Shown here: positions 45,001 through 55,452 of the stretch, piece after piece
Layout: the number at the start of each line of letters is the position of its first letter
Numbering within the stretch: position 1 is the first letter of the stretch
From: Lentinula raphanica
Taxonomy: Eukaryota; Basidiomycota; Agaricomycetes; Agaricales; Omphalotaceae
Assembly (NCBI GenBank): GCA_027919835.1
Contig: JANVFP010000006.1
Coordinates: 1 to 64,000, forward strand
DNA length: 64,000 nucleotides
Direction: 5' to 3'
The notes under the pieces: generated by a model
What the model was told of the DNA's origin: nothing
The model's database searches: none
Seen by the model: the letters and a program-made list of their open reading frames with translations, nothing else
Position numbers and translations under genes: made by a program

Positions 45001-47430
45001 CATATCGCGAGTGGTTTGAACGCGAATACTCATGTTACGCCCTCGGATCTACTGTCGCTGTGCCATACACTTATAACGCAGAATTCCCGTTTCCTTCAAC
45101 AAGCGGCTCCCCGGAGGAAGCAACTCGTGAAGGACGATGCTATTGTTCAAACTAAACGACAGGTTGCTGTCCATACAGACCATTTTGCCAATAACTCTTT
45201 CCGGTATCAACATCTATCCTTTGTGTCAAACGTAACCTCCTAAACTGACTTGTTGCTTTCAGATTTGTGGTTTTCGGGTTAGACCTTCTCAACACCTCCC
45301 TACGCCGGAATCGATTCGACTTTCAAGACACTGCAGTTATGTCTCGTCTAGAAACAATGGTCGTGGCCGTTGGTGATACACTCTACTCGACCAGTTCTCC
45401 TGTGCTGATATCTGGCCTGAAAACGGTGGTGGGTCTCGTGAAGTGTCCTTTGAAGACCCTGTCTAGCTCTTTGCCTGTGTACATCAGGCAAACTTTGGAC
45501 ATCGTGAAACAAATCGGCACGACTGAATCAGAGGTGGTTCAGACTGCTCTAAAGACACTGTCAACCATATTCCGTGATGGACCGGCTGTTAATGTCAAGG
45601 AGAAAGATCTTACTTTCCTACTGGAGATCATCACACCGGATATTGAGGAGACTTCTCGTCAAAACACTGCATTTGCGATCCTTCGTGCTGTTGTTGCGAG
45701 GAAGTTCGTTGTCCCAGAGATTTACGATATCATGGACAAGGTCTCCGAAATCATGGTCACCAGCCAGTCAACACAAGTACAGGAACTCTGTCGAAGTGTT
45801 CTGCTACAGTTCCTACTCGATTACCCCCAAGGCAAAGGTCGGCTTCGCAACCAGATGACATTCCTTACCAAGAACTTGTCGTACGAATTCGAAAGCGGGC
45901 GAAAGAGCGTCTTAGAATTGCTCGGAGCTATCATCTCCAAATTTCAAACTGGTCTTATCCAGGAGTACTCAGACTTACTCTTCATCGCTCTGGTCATGGT
46001 CTTAGCGAACGATGATTCATCCAAGTGCCGAGAAATGGCAGCCCATCTTGTCAAAGTGCTGGTCGGTCGTCTCGGTGAGCGCAAGAAGTCTGAGATGCTG
46101 TCCCATCTGCACACTTGGTCTCTGCAGCGCACTCAGACTCCCCTGGTCCGTGTGTCAGCACAGGCGTACGGGCTGATGGTTGATGCACTCGAGAAAGAAG
46201 TGGGTGCTTTCACCTCTTCAATACTCGAGGATGTACAAGCATCGTTAGAGGAGAGCGCTAAGCAGGTTGAAAGCATCGACGCTGATTCCATGGCTGTCGA
46301 TCTTGAATGGCAACTCCCATATCAATGTTTGACGACTTTAGCAAAAGTTACAAAGGTCTGTCCGGAACTCGTGACCGAGTCAAAGGCTATAGACTGGAGC
46401 CTAATCGTAAAACACCTACTCTTCCCGCATGCATGGGTTCGGACAGCTTCTTCGCGTTTACTTGGGACCTTCTTCAGCCTTGCAACGATACAAACTCCTC
46501 TATCCGACGGCAGCGCGCATTTCTCGCCGCTGTCCAGCTCGGGCATGAGAACCATTGTTCAAAAGCTGTGCCAGCAGTTGAAAAGTGAACATCTGGACGA
46601 TAATCTGAGCCTCCAGACTGTCAAGAATCTATTCTTCATCGGAAGATGTTATGCTACCATTCCCTTCGCAACGGATACTGATGACGACTTGACTGCAGAA
46701 GAAGATCGACATGATGATGAGTTGAACGAAGATGATCCCGACGCCTCTCAAAAAGACCATCCTTTACCTTGGATGTTCTCCAAGCTGTCGTATCAGATAA
46801 GGTCTGCTCTCATCTCCAAAAGGAAGTATCCAACAGGACGGGTGAGCGTTCTAGTCTTCATGTTCCCCTTCAGAATCTCAATAGTAGCTCTTTAGCCCAA
46901 TTGGTACCATCAACCGTTTGCCGTGCTTCGCTGGTTCGCCGCTATGGTTACATTCCTCGATGCTACAGCTCTCGAACGATTCCTCATTCACGTTCTTTCG
47001 CCCATTTATCGCATCGTTGAGGACGATACCATTCGAGATTCTAAAATGAGTAAGATCCTTCGTTGTAACGTCTTACAATGACTCAAGCCCGCTTTATAGA
47101 CGAACTCAAAGACACAGCGGTAGAGTTAAGAGATCTCGTGCAGTCTAAGGTGGGAACGACCCAATTTTCCTCGGTATACAACCAAATTCGTCAAAACATT
47201 GTGGCTCTGCAACGCGAGCGTAAGGAGACGAGGGTCTTACAAATTGCTACCAATCCTCAAGCAGCAGCAAGTCGCAAGGCGCATAAGAACGCGTCCAAGA
47301 AAGAGAGCAGGAAAAGGAAGAACCAAACGTTCGTGTGAGTAATTGTCGTTCGGTATCGTTCTTCGATGTGAAGACTCACGATCATTGCAGAGACGGTAAG
47401 GGCAAGCTGAAGAGAAGACGCGAAGATTGA
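39020..47430 (+). CDS. utp20: UTP20/DRIM, U3 snoRNP (SSU processome) component
   Basis: A very large HEAT-repeat-like protein of about 2,500 residues encoded in many exons. The ATG at 39020 starts MDRTHRLDDEDLMDVD with a basic patch (SPTKRFKVRS) close behind. Long exons at 41861-45230 and 45264-46839 give the family's central and C-terminal parts, for example RSLYFTLLSHPDRTLQSSAL, SMRHFVDLVTAQTS and LQFLLDYPQGKGRLRNQM, the last highly typical of UTP20. The protein ends in a basic tail (KKESRKRKNQTF, then GKLKRRRED) with a stop at 47428-47430. It acts in the nucleolus in early 18S rRNA processing. The acidic linkers near 42650 and 46690 are normal for this protein. Small-exon limits at 39020-41860 are not all resolved. 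Confidence 0.9.
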
Positions 47431-47754
47431 TACTTGATTTTTCGCGCTCTGGTTGATTGTATCCATAACTCAGTCTGTATCGATATACACATTTTCCGTG
47501 ACCGTGGCTGCTGACGTGATATAACACGGTCTGTGATCTGTCGCTGCTGAAACTTTGAAAAATGTTATCTAAGGCTGTTGGACTGAGACGATGAATTCCT
47601 ATGATGAGTTCAAGTCTCAAACTGGATGCAACTGATGCGTCATAGCTCACTGCTATCCATTATATAAAGCGAACAGTCCATCCACAACCTTCAACTCGAA
47701 CTCCCATCACATCTACACAACAACAACCAATCTTCACTTAAATAAACATACAAG

Positions 47755-48136
47755 ATGTCGCAAAACAACTACAACGTACGCTCGTTCGTTGATCATCTAT
47801 TCGCGGTACTCACTTTTAGCAGGTCGGTGACCGTGTTGAATACCAAGGTATTGGTGGAGGCAACGTCGGCAACTCCACCACCCACGGTGAAATCACCGAC
47901 ATCATCACCGAGAAACAACCCGCAGGAAGCTCTGGCAACACTGTCAACGTATGTCGCTTCATTACGCGAACATTCAGGATACTCACCCTTTTTAGGCTTC
48001 GGAACAAGACCCCCGATTTGTTATCCGTAACGACAACGTCCGTCTTTTCAGTCATTGAATGTTTCTTGTGCTAACGTTTGTGCAGACTGGAAAGGAGACT
48101 GCCTACAAGTCCGAAAACATCAAAGGCCAGGAGTAA
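47755..48136 (+). CDS. Small HVA1/Tudor-type protein
   Basis: Four exons give about 82 residues. MSQNNYN is followed, after an intron (47776-47821), by VGDRVEYQGIGGGNVGNSTT and GEITDIITEKQPAGSSGNTV. Then come ASEQDPRFVIRNDNTGKETA and YKSENIKGQE with a stop at 48136. The GDRVEY...GEI...Y/RNDNTGKET..Y..NI pattern matches the small 'hypervirulence-associated protein, Tudor domain' family of fungi and bacteria, which consists of one SH3/Tudor-like barrel. Role unknown. Its 3' end faces that of the GH7 gene. Confidence 0.8.
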
Positions 48137-48394
48137 ATTGATAGTGCCGTCATGGTTGTGTCTTTGTAGACCTGTTTGTAGAAATTGAAACACAGTCTCT
48201 TTTTCGTTTGTTGCATCCCTGAATAGCTAATGCTAAGTCGTAAAAGAGCGAACCTCCGTAGTGAGCCCATATTATCGCGCGCCAAATAATCTAGATGATG
48301 TATGTGCGACGTGCGTTCTCGGAGCGTGCTTTTTATTCGTATGGTATAAAACACGTTCCTACATTTCGCTATGCTCTGTTCTACGTACAAATTT

Positions 48395-50103
48395 TCAAGA
48401 GAAGGTCGAACCAATGGCGCCAAATTTGATGTTGGAGAAGATGACCTGAGCGTTAGGAGATTGGGCTTCGACGGTCGCAGGTACGCCGGACGAGGTAGCG
48501 CAAGTACCACGGAAATCTCCAGGTGTGGTGCCGTCGGTTGGGTAGGTAGAGTCGAGCCAGAGCATGTTGACAGCGTAGTCATCCCATAGACTGAGTACCA
48601 AAACCATACCAGCAGACATCGCATCTCCCATTCCGCTCATTCCGCCCTTGGAGTCGAACGTGTCGGTGTCACCGAAGGCAGCCTTCTGTTGTTCACAGAA
48701 GTCAGCGTCAATCTCATTGGTAGTGTCGATTCCGGGGATGTTAGTCTCGGAGTTTTGGATGACCACTCCGTTCTGAACGTAGAGCCGGCGAATGGCAGAA
48801 AGCGAGCCAGTACTCTCGTTGTTGGACGAGACGAATTGAGTGACGACGGTGAAGGGTTGAGTGGTGTCGACTGTCATTCCTGGGCCGTAGAAAGTCGTGT
48901 CTCCGAGACGGTAAGAGTTGAAGTCACATCCGGCCTGGTCACAGACTCCTGCGGTGGAGTTCGGGGAAGAGCAAGTGCTACCAGTGCACGAGGTCTGTCC
49001 CGTCACAGTGCAAGGGTGAGGGGTAACCGCAGCGGAGATAGAGTTGGCTTCCCAGATCTGACAAGAATGTCAGTAATGCAATCCAGGAGAGTAGTGAAAA
49101 AACAAAAGGCATACATCCATCTCAGCGCAGCAGGTTCCAGTGTTTCCAGTTCCAGTGTTGGGGTTGTTGGTCGAGGGAGTCCAATCGACAATGTTAGCCT
49201 GGATATATGCGTGAGATCTGTGGACCAACAACAGAAGTCTTTCTTTCACTTACCAATCCATCAATGAACTTGATGTCGTGGGGGCACTGGGAGTCACAGT
49301 ATCCAGTTCCGTACTGAGCTCCAGCCTTGTTGGTGGGGAATCGGGACTGCAGAAGCGAGTCAGATACTGTCTACAAATACTACTCTGGGGAAACTGGCTT
49401 ACCACACCACCGTCGGCATCCATTTGCGAAAAGTACAAGGCTCCATTGAGACCGCAAGGGAGCTGAGAGACATCAACGTCGAAAGTGAATTCTTGGTTGA
49501 TCAATTTGAACGACTGGTATTCGCTGGTGCTTCCCGGGGCCATGAGGTACAAACGAGAACCGACGTTCTTTTGTTCAGAGGTGGTAACGAATTTGAGGGT
49601 CAACGAGTCGCCGCTGGCAATAACACCGTAGGTTCCTGGTAAGCGGAGCAGTTAGATTGTGTGGAGGAATCAAGCAGGAATCCAGGAAACCTTCGTAGTC
49701 GGCGCCGTCGAGGGCGCAGTTTTGGGCACAAGTGGTCGGGTCTATCGATCGAAATTATCAGCATATATTCAGGATTCAAGAGAGGTGGAAACTTCGATGA
49801 CCTACCAGGGCAGAGAGTAGTGTCCCAGGTGTTACCTTCGTAACAGTTAGTGGAGCTGGAAACGTCGTGAAGGTAGCGCCAGTTCGCGTCCAAGACAACA
49901 GTAGATGACTGAGTCGTGCATCCAGAGGCGGTACATTCCTGCCAAGTCAACGGAGGGTGAGTTTCTGCCGTCAACGTGCCTGCAAAGAGTGTTGATCAGG
50001 ATTAAATGCAAGAAATATCACAGGAGGAAGGCGTGTTACCAATTTGTTGACCGTAGGCAACGGCGAAGAAGGCAAAGGAGACGAGTGCTGCAAAGTTGAA
50101 CAT
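48395..50103 (-). CDS. Secreted GH7 cellobiohydrolase (no CBM1)
   Basis: The ATG at 50103 starts [18 protein letters not shown], a signal peptide, followed by [20 protein letters not shown], the classic GH7 mature start. Five or so short introns interrupt the gene. The catalytic motif EMDIWEAN gives the Glu-X-Asp-X-X-Glu triad of retaining GH7 enzymes. Other family signatures are [48 protein letters not shown] and [20 protein letters not shown]. The frame ends at [13 protein letters not shown], exactly where the catalytic domain ends, with no linker or cellulose-binding module. It degrades cellulose from reducing chain ends outside the cell. Confidence 0.95.
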
Positions 50104-50153
50104 CCTTGACTGTGTGTGTGGACCGATGAAGATTGGGGTCTGAATGTTTAAGA

Positions 50154-50162
50154 CCTTTTATA
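50154..50162 (-). promoter_or_regulatory. TATA box of the GH7 gene
   Basis: On the minus strand it reads TATAAAAGG, about 51 bp upstream of the ATG, a strong core promoter fitting a highly inducible secreted enzyme. Confidence 0.65.
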
Positions 50163-52062
50163 CACAACGCAAGGTGACCGCAAGACTACCCCCTCGAGCT
50201 CTATCATTCGCAGAAAGAAACATTTGTTCGGTTAGTTTCAGGCACTGAGTACTGAACCTCAGAGAGTACGCACGCATTCTACCGTTTATTCTCCGTCGAG
50301 AGCACATGAAGGTGGGTACCCTGCGTAACGAATTGCAGTATTTGGACAAAGGATAGACACTGGAGGACCAGCAGAGGTTGGGACGGCCCTTCGGAAAACG
50401 ACAGCCGCCCACGTCGGATATTTATCGCATATTTCGAGACAAGCACATTTGCTTTGTATGCATGGTAGGCCTTTAATTGATGGTCTTCAGAAGAACAAGA
50501 AAGACGCGTGTATGTATTTTTGGCTCCCTTGTAATGAGCCTCACTGGACCTGACTTTGAGTTATCGGAGTTGTCACTTCGTATACGAGCAAGAATAGACA
50601 CCGAAACGTTTGTTAGTTGGGTCAGACCTCGTCCATATTAGGCAAAATCGAGCTTGTGTTGCATCCAGCGACACCCGTGCATTTCCCACCACGACGTCGA
50701 ACCGCTACTGCGGATTGGCTGCAACCCGTAGAGATTTTCCGAAACTTGAGTTCTTGACTCGAGGATTCGATAATTTTAACTCTGTCGGAGGTCAGCTGTA
50801 GTGGACCCAGCAAGCGGGTTGGAATACGAGCACCTGCCTTTCTTCCTTTCGTCTAGAAGCATACTGTAATCTGACGGAGATTGAAGACAAACCACGAGTC
50901 GAATGAGTTGAGTGTTAATTCTTGGCCCGGATCCAGTGGTACAACGGGAAGAAACATGGTGATTTTCCACATTTTGTTCGACATCACATGTAGCCACGGG
51001 CCGTGAGGCTGCTTGGACCACCATGTTCTGGCAGAATACACGACGTGCGCAGATGGATGAAGTAGTGGACGAGAAACTCTTGTTGACAGGGCTACCAAAT
51101 GCGAGGTTGTAGATTGTAGCACATCGCCGGATTGATACGAGGTTATTTCTGCATGTCAAGCTGTAGCCTCCTGCTGTAGCTAGTTAGTCAGTCACGTTTC
51201 AAAAAGGGTTGAGACTTCACATCCGTAAGAGGAAGAACGAAAGAAAATCATGACTTGACGTGGCAAGAGAGGCATGGAATAATACTTGCAGTAGAGAAAT
51301 CTTGATATCAGAACCGGCATCGAGTTTATATACGTACAAACATAGAAAAGGAGAGCGCGCGCGAGGTTTTGTTGAGAAGAATGCTGAAAGACATAGTCGG
51401 TTGAAGAACATCTATTACCTGAAGACTTACAACAAGTTCAACATACTGAAGACGCGAGGAGAAGTAACAAGTACCTGAAGCAATTATGACCTCACTCGAA
51501 AGCCGCTATCACCGTAGATTAAGCTTCAAGTCTAATATAAATAATTTAAGTCTCGTCTCTCCATAATGAAATCTGTACCTGGAATTAGGTGCGCACCTAA
51601 GCCTACCTAAGCCCTTAAATTCTAGGATGTTGTATCTTTGTCCTAGGCCCTGGCCAAGTGAGGTTGACGACTAAAACGTTAGAACGACCCTTTGCTGGTT
51701 GGAAGGGCAAGAACATTGAGGGTGGTGAAATCTTGCCCAAGTAGAGCAAATAATCCCAGTACCTGATTAATATAGCATCAGAGAGAATGACATTTACATG
51801 TTCACTTCCAAAGTGAGTTCACTGTCTTCTGTAATCGTTTGGCGCCAGAAAGCAGTAGATGACGTGAGGCAGGGTGCAGAGATAACGAACCAGGTAAATC
51901 GCCTTCAATCGAAACCTGGGTACCGATGGAACTACATGGCATATAGCGACTGAGAGTGAATCGGAAGGACGGTTGTCTCTTCCAGGAATCTCTATATTCT
52001 GTAGTACAGCATGATACACGAGGGGTTCTTCTTGATCTTTCTTCATTTCTTCTGCGACGACG
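50163..52062. other. Intergenic, no gene supported
   Basis: About 1.9 kb between the GH7 start and the end of the PPAT gene. The longest frame (50776-51159, minus strand, 127 codons) has no recognisable motif. Part of the DNA presumably serves as the GH7 upstream control region. Confidence 0.5.
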
Positions 52063-53229
52063 CTAAACGACCGGTGAAATCCAGCCAAATTCACCTCGTT
52101 CTACTGGCTTCGTTTCATCTTCTGTAAGTCGTGTTTGGGCTTCCTGTTGCTGCTTCTCGCGTGCAGCAATCCAATTTCTGATATGCGTGCTGCTCATTTT
52201 CGTTTGTCGCATGAGAGAGAGGTCCTGTTCGGTGATGTTTGAGGACGTATGGGATATTACATCAATGATGAAGACGGTAAGCTTTGGTAGCTGTTGCTTT
52301 TCCCTGTGGGTAGCGACTGAGAAGGGAGGGCAGTATGAGAAGCGTTCGTAGATATCAGATCATGGATGCATACTCATATCCGCTCCGCTAATAGTCTCTC
52401 GACTGACAACCAGGGCCTGAATATTAGGATCCCAGCCCGTTGGTCCGTAGACGTCGTCAATGGTGACAATATCATACTCGAGCCCAGGCTTGAAGAGCTC
52501 AAGGAAGGTCCGTACATTCGTTTTACGCATCTCTAGAGGTTCGAGCACATGTGCGTTCGATTTCGACTTTAGAAGTGTAGAGTCGGTTACGCCTACAATG
52601 ACTTTCTGGTTGGCTATCCACGCAGCCATACTCAGGAGAATCTTGTGGCCAGCGTGAAGATGGTCAAAGGTCCCGCCTAGAGCTACGACAGGGAATAAGG
52701 GTGGCATGTCAGCGTCTTCCGAGGCTTCCGGGGTGTGTCGGCCTTCATCTATTGTGGTGGTGGTGATGTAACGGTGAGAGACCTCGAGCAGTGAAGGTGG
52801 AAGAGCTGCAGCTATGACATCTATGTAGCCATGTATGAGGGAGGAATGTTCAAAGACGACAGTAATAGCAATACCTCCGGATAAACGATAAATAACTTCA
52901 CAACCTTCTCCAATATTCTCGGGCAGTATCTCTTGCCCGCTCATGCCCTTCAGCAGCACGTCTACTTGTAGAAGCGGATTGTCCATATCCTGGGCAGTCT
53001 TCGTAGCCTGCACATAGACGTATGTCAACAGTCTCTGAACATTATCCCAGTTATGTGTGTGTGAAATGGCATCGACGTCGAAGAGCCTGGAGAAAAGGAC
53101 GATACGAAGTCGACTGGAGGCCGCGGTTGCTGCAGAGACAATAGCGGGCGCCAAGAAGTGTGGGGTAGATAATGAAGGGAGAGATGCGAGAAGGAGGACA
53201 CTGGATATAGTTTCGGAAGAGGAAGCCAT
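52063..53229 (-). CDS. CAB4: Phosphopantetheine adenylyltransferase
   Basis: Two exons (53229-52374 and 52317-52063), about 370 residues. The adenylyltransferase domain begins VALGGTFDHLHAGHKILL, with the nucleotide-binding T/HxGH motif, and continues with KVIVGVTDSTLLKSK, LEPLEMR, YDIVTIDDVYGPT and ALVVSRETISGA. The second exon adds QLPKLTVFIIDVI and KMSSTHIRNWI, which ends the fold (the S-S-T/S motif binds ATP). The N-terminal 180 residues are typical of eukaryotic forms and are poorly conserved. It makes dephospho-CoA, the fourth step of CoA synthesis. No dephospho-CoA kinase domain is fused, as in yeasts. Shares a 262-bp promoter region with the fumarate reductase gene. Confidence 0.9.
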
Positions 53230-53491
53230 TCTAATCTTATCTTATCGCAATTATCAATCTAATCCTTCGAAGTTCGGTCCTCCGACTCCTTGACTCCTTC
53301 CACCGCAATCTTATTTCTTCCAATCCTTCATCTATTAACTGACTCTGTTCTTGTGCTCTGTTACGGCCTTGTTCTAGGGCTTGCCGACAGTACTGTCAAC
53401 CTCAGGACCCAGGTCGGTCATGATCTCAATCTAGACCTAATCCTCTGCTCTTTATAAATCGTCACGGACTCAATGCACAAAAAGGGATCAT
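53230..53491. promoter_or_regulatory. Divergent promoter region of PPAT and fumarate reductase
   Basis: 262 bp separate the two start codons. Close to the PPAT start is TCTTATCTTATCGCAATTATC, which includes repeated GATA-type words (TTATC). A TATA-like CTTTATAAATC lies 40 bp before the fumarate reductase ATG. Confidence 0.4.
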
Positions 53492-55323
53492 ATGCCAACG
53501 ACCCCACGAATTATATTTCTCCTTTCAGCATCAGTGGCTCTTTTCACCCTTGCTTTCTTCAAATCCCCAGTAACGTACTGGAAACTCACAATGGAACCGG
53601 TCATTGTTGTTGGAGGTGGACTGAGCGGATTGAGCGCGGCGCATTCTGTGTTGGAACATGGAGGAAAGGTCGTACTCTTGGATAAGAAACCGGCGTAAGT
53701 CCTCGTATCTGATTTTGCCAACATGTATCGCCGACAGTCTGCCCTATAGTCTAGGCGGGAACTCTGTCAAAGCAAGCTCTGGAATCAACGGTGCTGGAAC
53801 AGATACACAGGCGCGGTTGAACATCAGTGATTCTTCTCATAGTTTGTAGGTCAATGTCACCATGGATCATAGCAGGGATTAACCGCTCCTCATACAGCTA
53901 TGATGACACGACGAAATCCGCAGGCCAATTGGCTAGATCCAATCTGATCACTGCGCTCACTTCGAATTCTGCTTCTGCGATCGAATGGCTAACCAAGAAC
54001 TTTGGAGTTGATCTATCACTTGTTTCGATCTTGGGTGGTCACTCTGTCCCGAGAACTCATCGAGGAACAGGTGGAGCCCCAGGATGGGCAATAACGTCTA
54101 CGCTCATGAAGAAGTTGGCGATCGAAGAAGAAGGGACCGACCAGAGAGCAAAGATCCTGAAGAATTCGAAAGTGGTAAAACTCTTGCAAACTGGGAATAA
54201 GGTCACCGGAGTTGAGTATGAGGATGGACAAGGTCAGACGCTGAAGCTTCAAGGCCCAGTTGTGATTGCTACTGGGTAAGTTAATTATCTGGATCGTAAT
54301 TCTGATAATTCCTCAAGTACCGTCGCAGTGGATTTGGGGCTGATTTTTCCTCTACCGGTCTAATTGCTACCCATCGTCCTGATCTCATGCAACTACCAAC
54401 GGTGAACGGAGACCATGCGACTGGCGATGGTCATGTACTTGTCACCTCACTTTCGTCAGATCCGGGAGTGTTGATCGACATGGACCAAGTACAAGTTCAC
54501 CCGACAGGGTTCATTGATCCTGCGCAACCTGATGCGAAGACTAAATTCCTAGCTGCCGAAGCTCTCAGAGGCGTAGGAGGTCTGCTATTGAAGAAAGATG
54601 GGTCGCGTTTTGTTGATGAGATGGAGAAGCGGGACGTTGTCACGGCTAAGATGTGGGAGGTCATTCAGAATGGACAGGGGCCGGTGAGGCTCGTGCTAGG
54701 CCTGCAAGCTGCGACAGAGCTCAAAACTCATTGTAAGTTGTCACAGATGTCCAACTACGCAGCTGCTCACGCGAATCGCTGCAAGGCGACTTTTATGTCT
54801 CGAAAGGTTTGATGAAGAAATTCAACAATCTTCAGGAAGTAGCCGAGGATATTCAGATTCCATTAAGGGATCTTCAAACGACCTTTACTTCTCACAAATC
54901 CTATGCTTCAGGACAAGAGAAGGACCCGTATGGTAAAAGTGAGTCAGCCGTATTGACGTCTTTTACAATGTGGATATCAACGTTATCTCCATAGCCCACT
55001 TTCACAATTCAGATATCCATGAGGAAGAACCATTCCTTGTTGCATTAATCACTCCCGTTGTGCATTATGTGCGTTGACTCGATAGATTGTACCTGCTCAC
55101 ATCTAATAAGCTATTTACTCTGTAGACAATGGGGGGTATTCTTGTTGATGAAGATGCTCATGTTTTAGATGCTTCGGGCAAGCCCATTCCCGGGCTATAT
55201 GCGTCCGGAGAAGTCATTGGTGGTGTACACGGTAAGAACAGGCTCGGAGGCTCTTCACTATTGGAAGCTGTGGTATTTGGAAGAATAGCGGGAAAGAGAG
55301 CAGCAGACTATGTAACTAATTAA
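53492..55323 (+). CDS. OSM1: Soluble fumarate reductase, FAD-binding (Osm1/Frd type)
   Basis: About seven exons give a protein of about 490 residues. The ATG at 53492 begins with a hydrophobic N-terminus (IIFLLSASVALFTLAFF) that may target an organelle or anchor the protein. The FAD-binding motif VIVVGGGLSGLSAAHSVLE and ALGGNSVKASSGINGAGT follow. Then come LGGHSVPRTHRGTGG, ATGGFGADFSSTG and DMDQVQVHPTGF, the substrate region found in fumarate reductases. The C-terminus has HYTMGGILVDEDA and GEVIGGVHGKNRLGGSSLL. It reduces fumarate to succinate with FADH2 or FMNH2, helping to reoxidise carriers under low oxygen. All introns are 50-60 nt and frame-consistent; no defect seen. Confidence 0.9.
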
Positions 55324-55452
55324 GAAAACTTTGTAAAATTGTAACCGGAGCCCAAAATAGCAAGCTTTGTTCCGTGAGAAAATATATTTGCCTCCGTTTT
55401 AATTGTAGACAGCGACCAATTGGGCTGGTCTTACTCAGAGTCACAGCCCAAG

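Noticed and set aside
42054..46555. Several 60-120-codon minus-strand frames opposite UTP20
   Set aside because: Shadows of a well-conserved coding strand.
50776..51159. 127-codon minus-strand frame upstream of the GH7 gene
   Set aside because: No recognisable motif, cysteine pattern or signal peptide, and no splice partners found.
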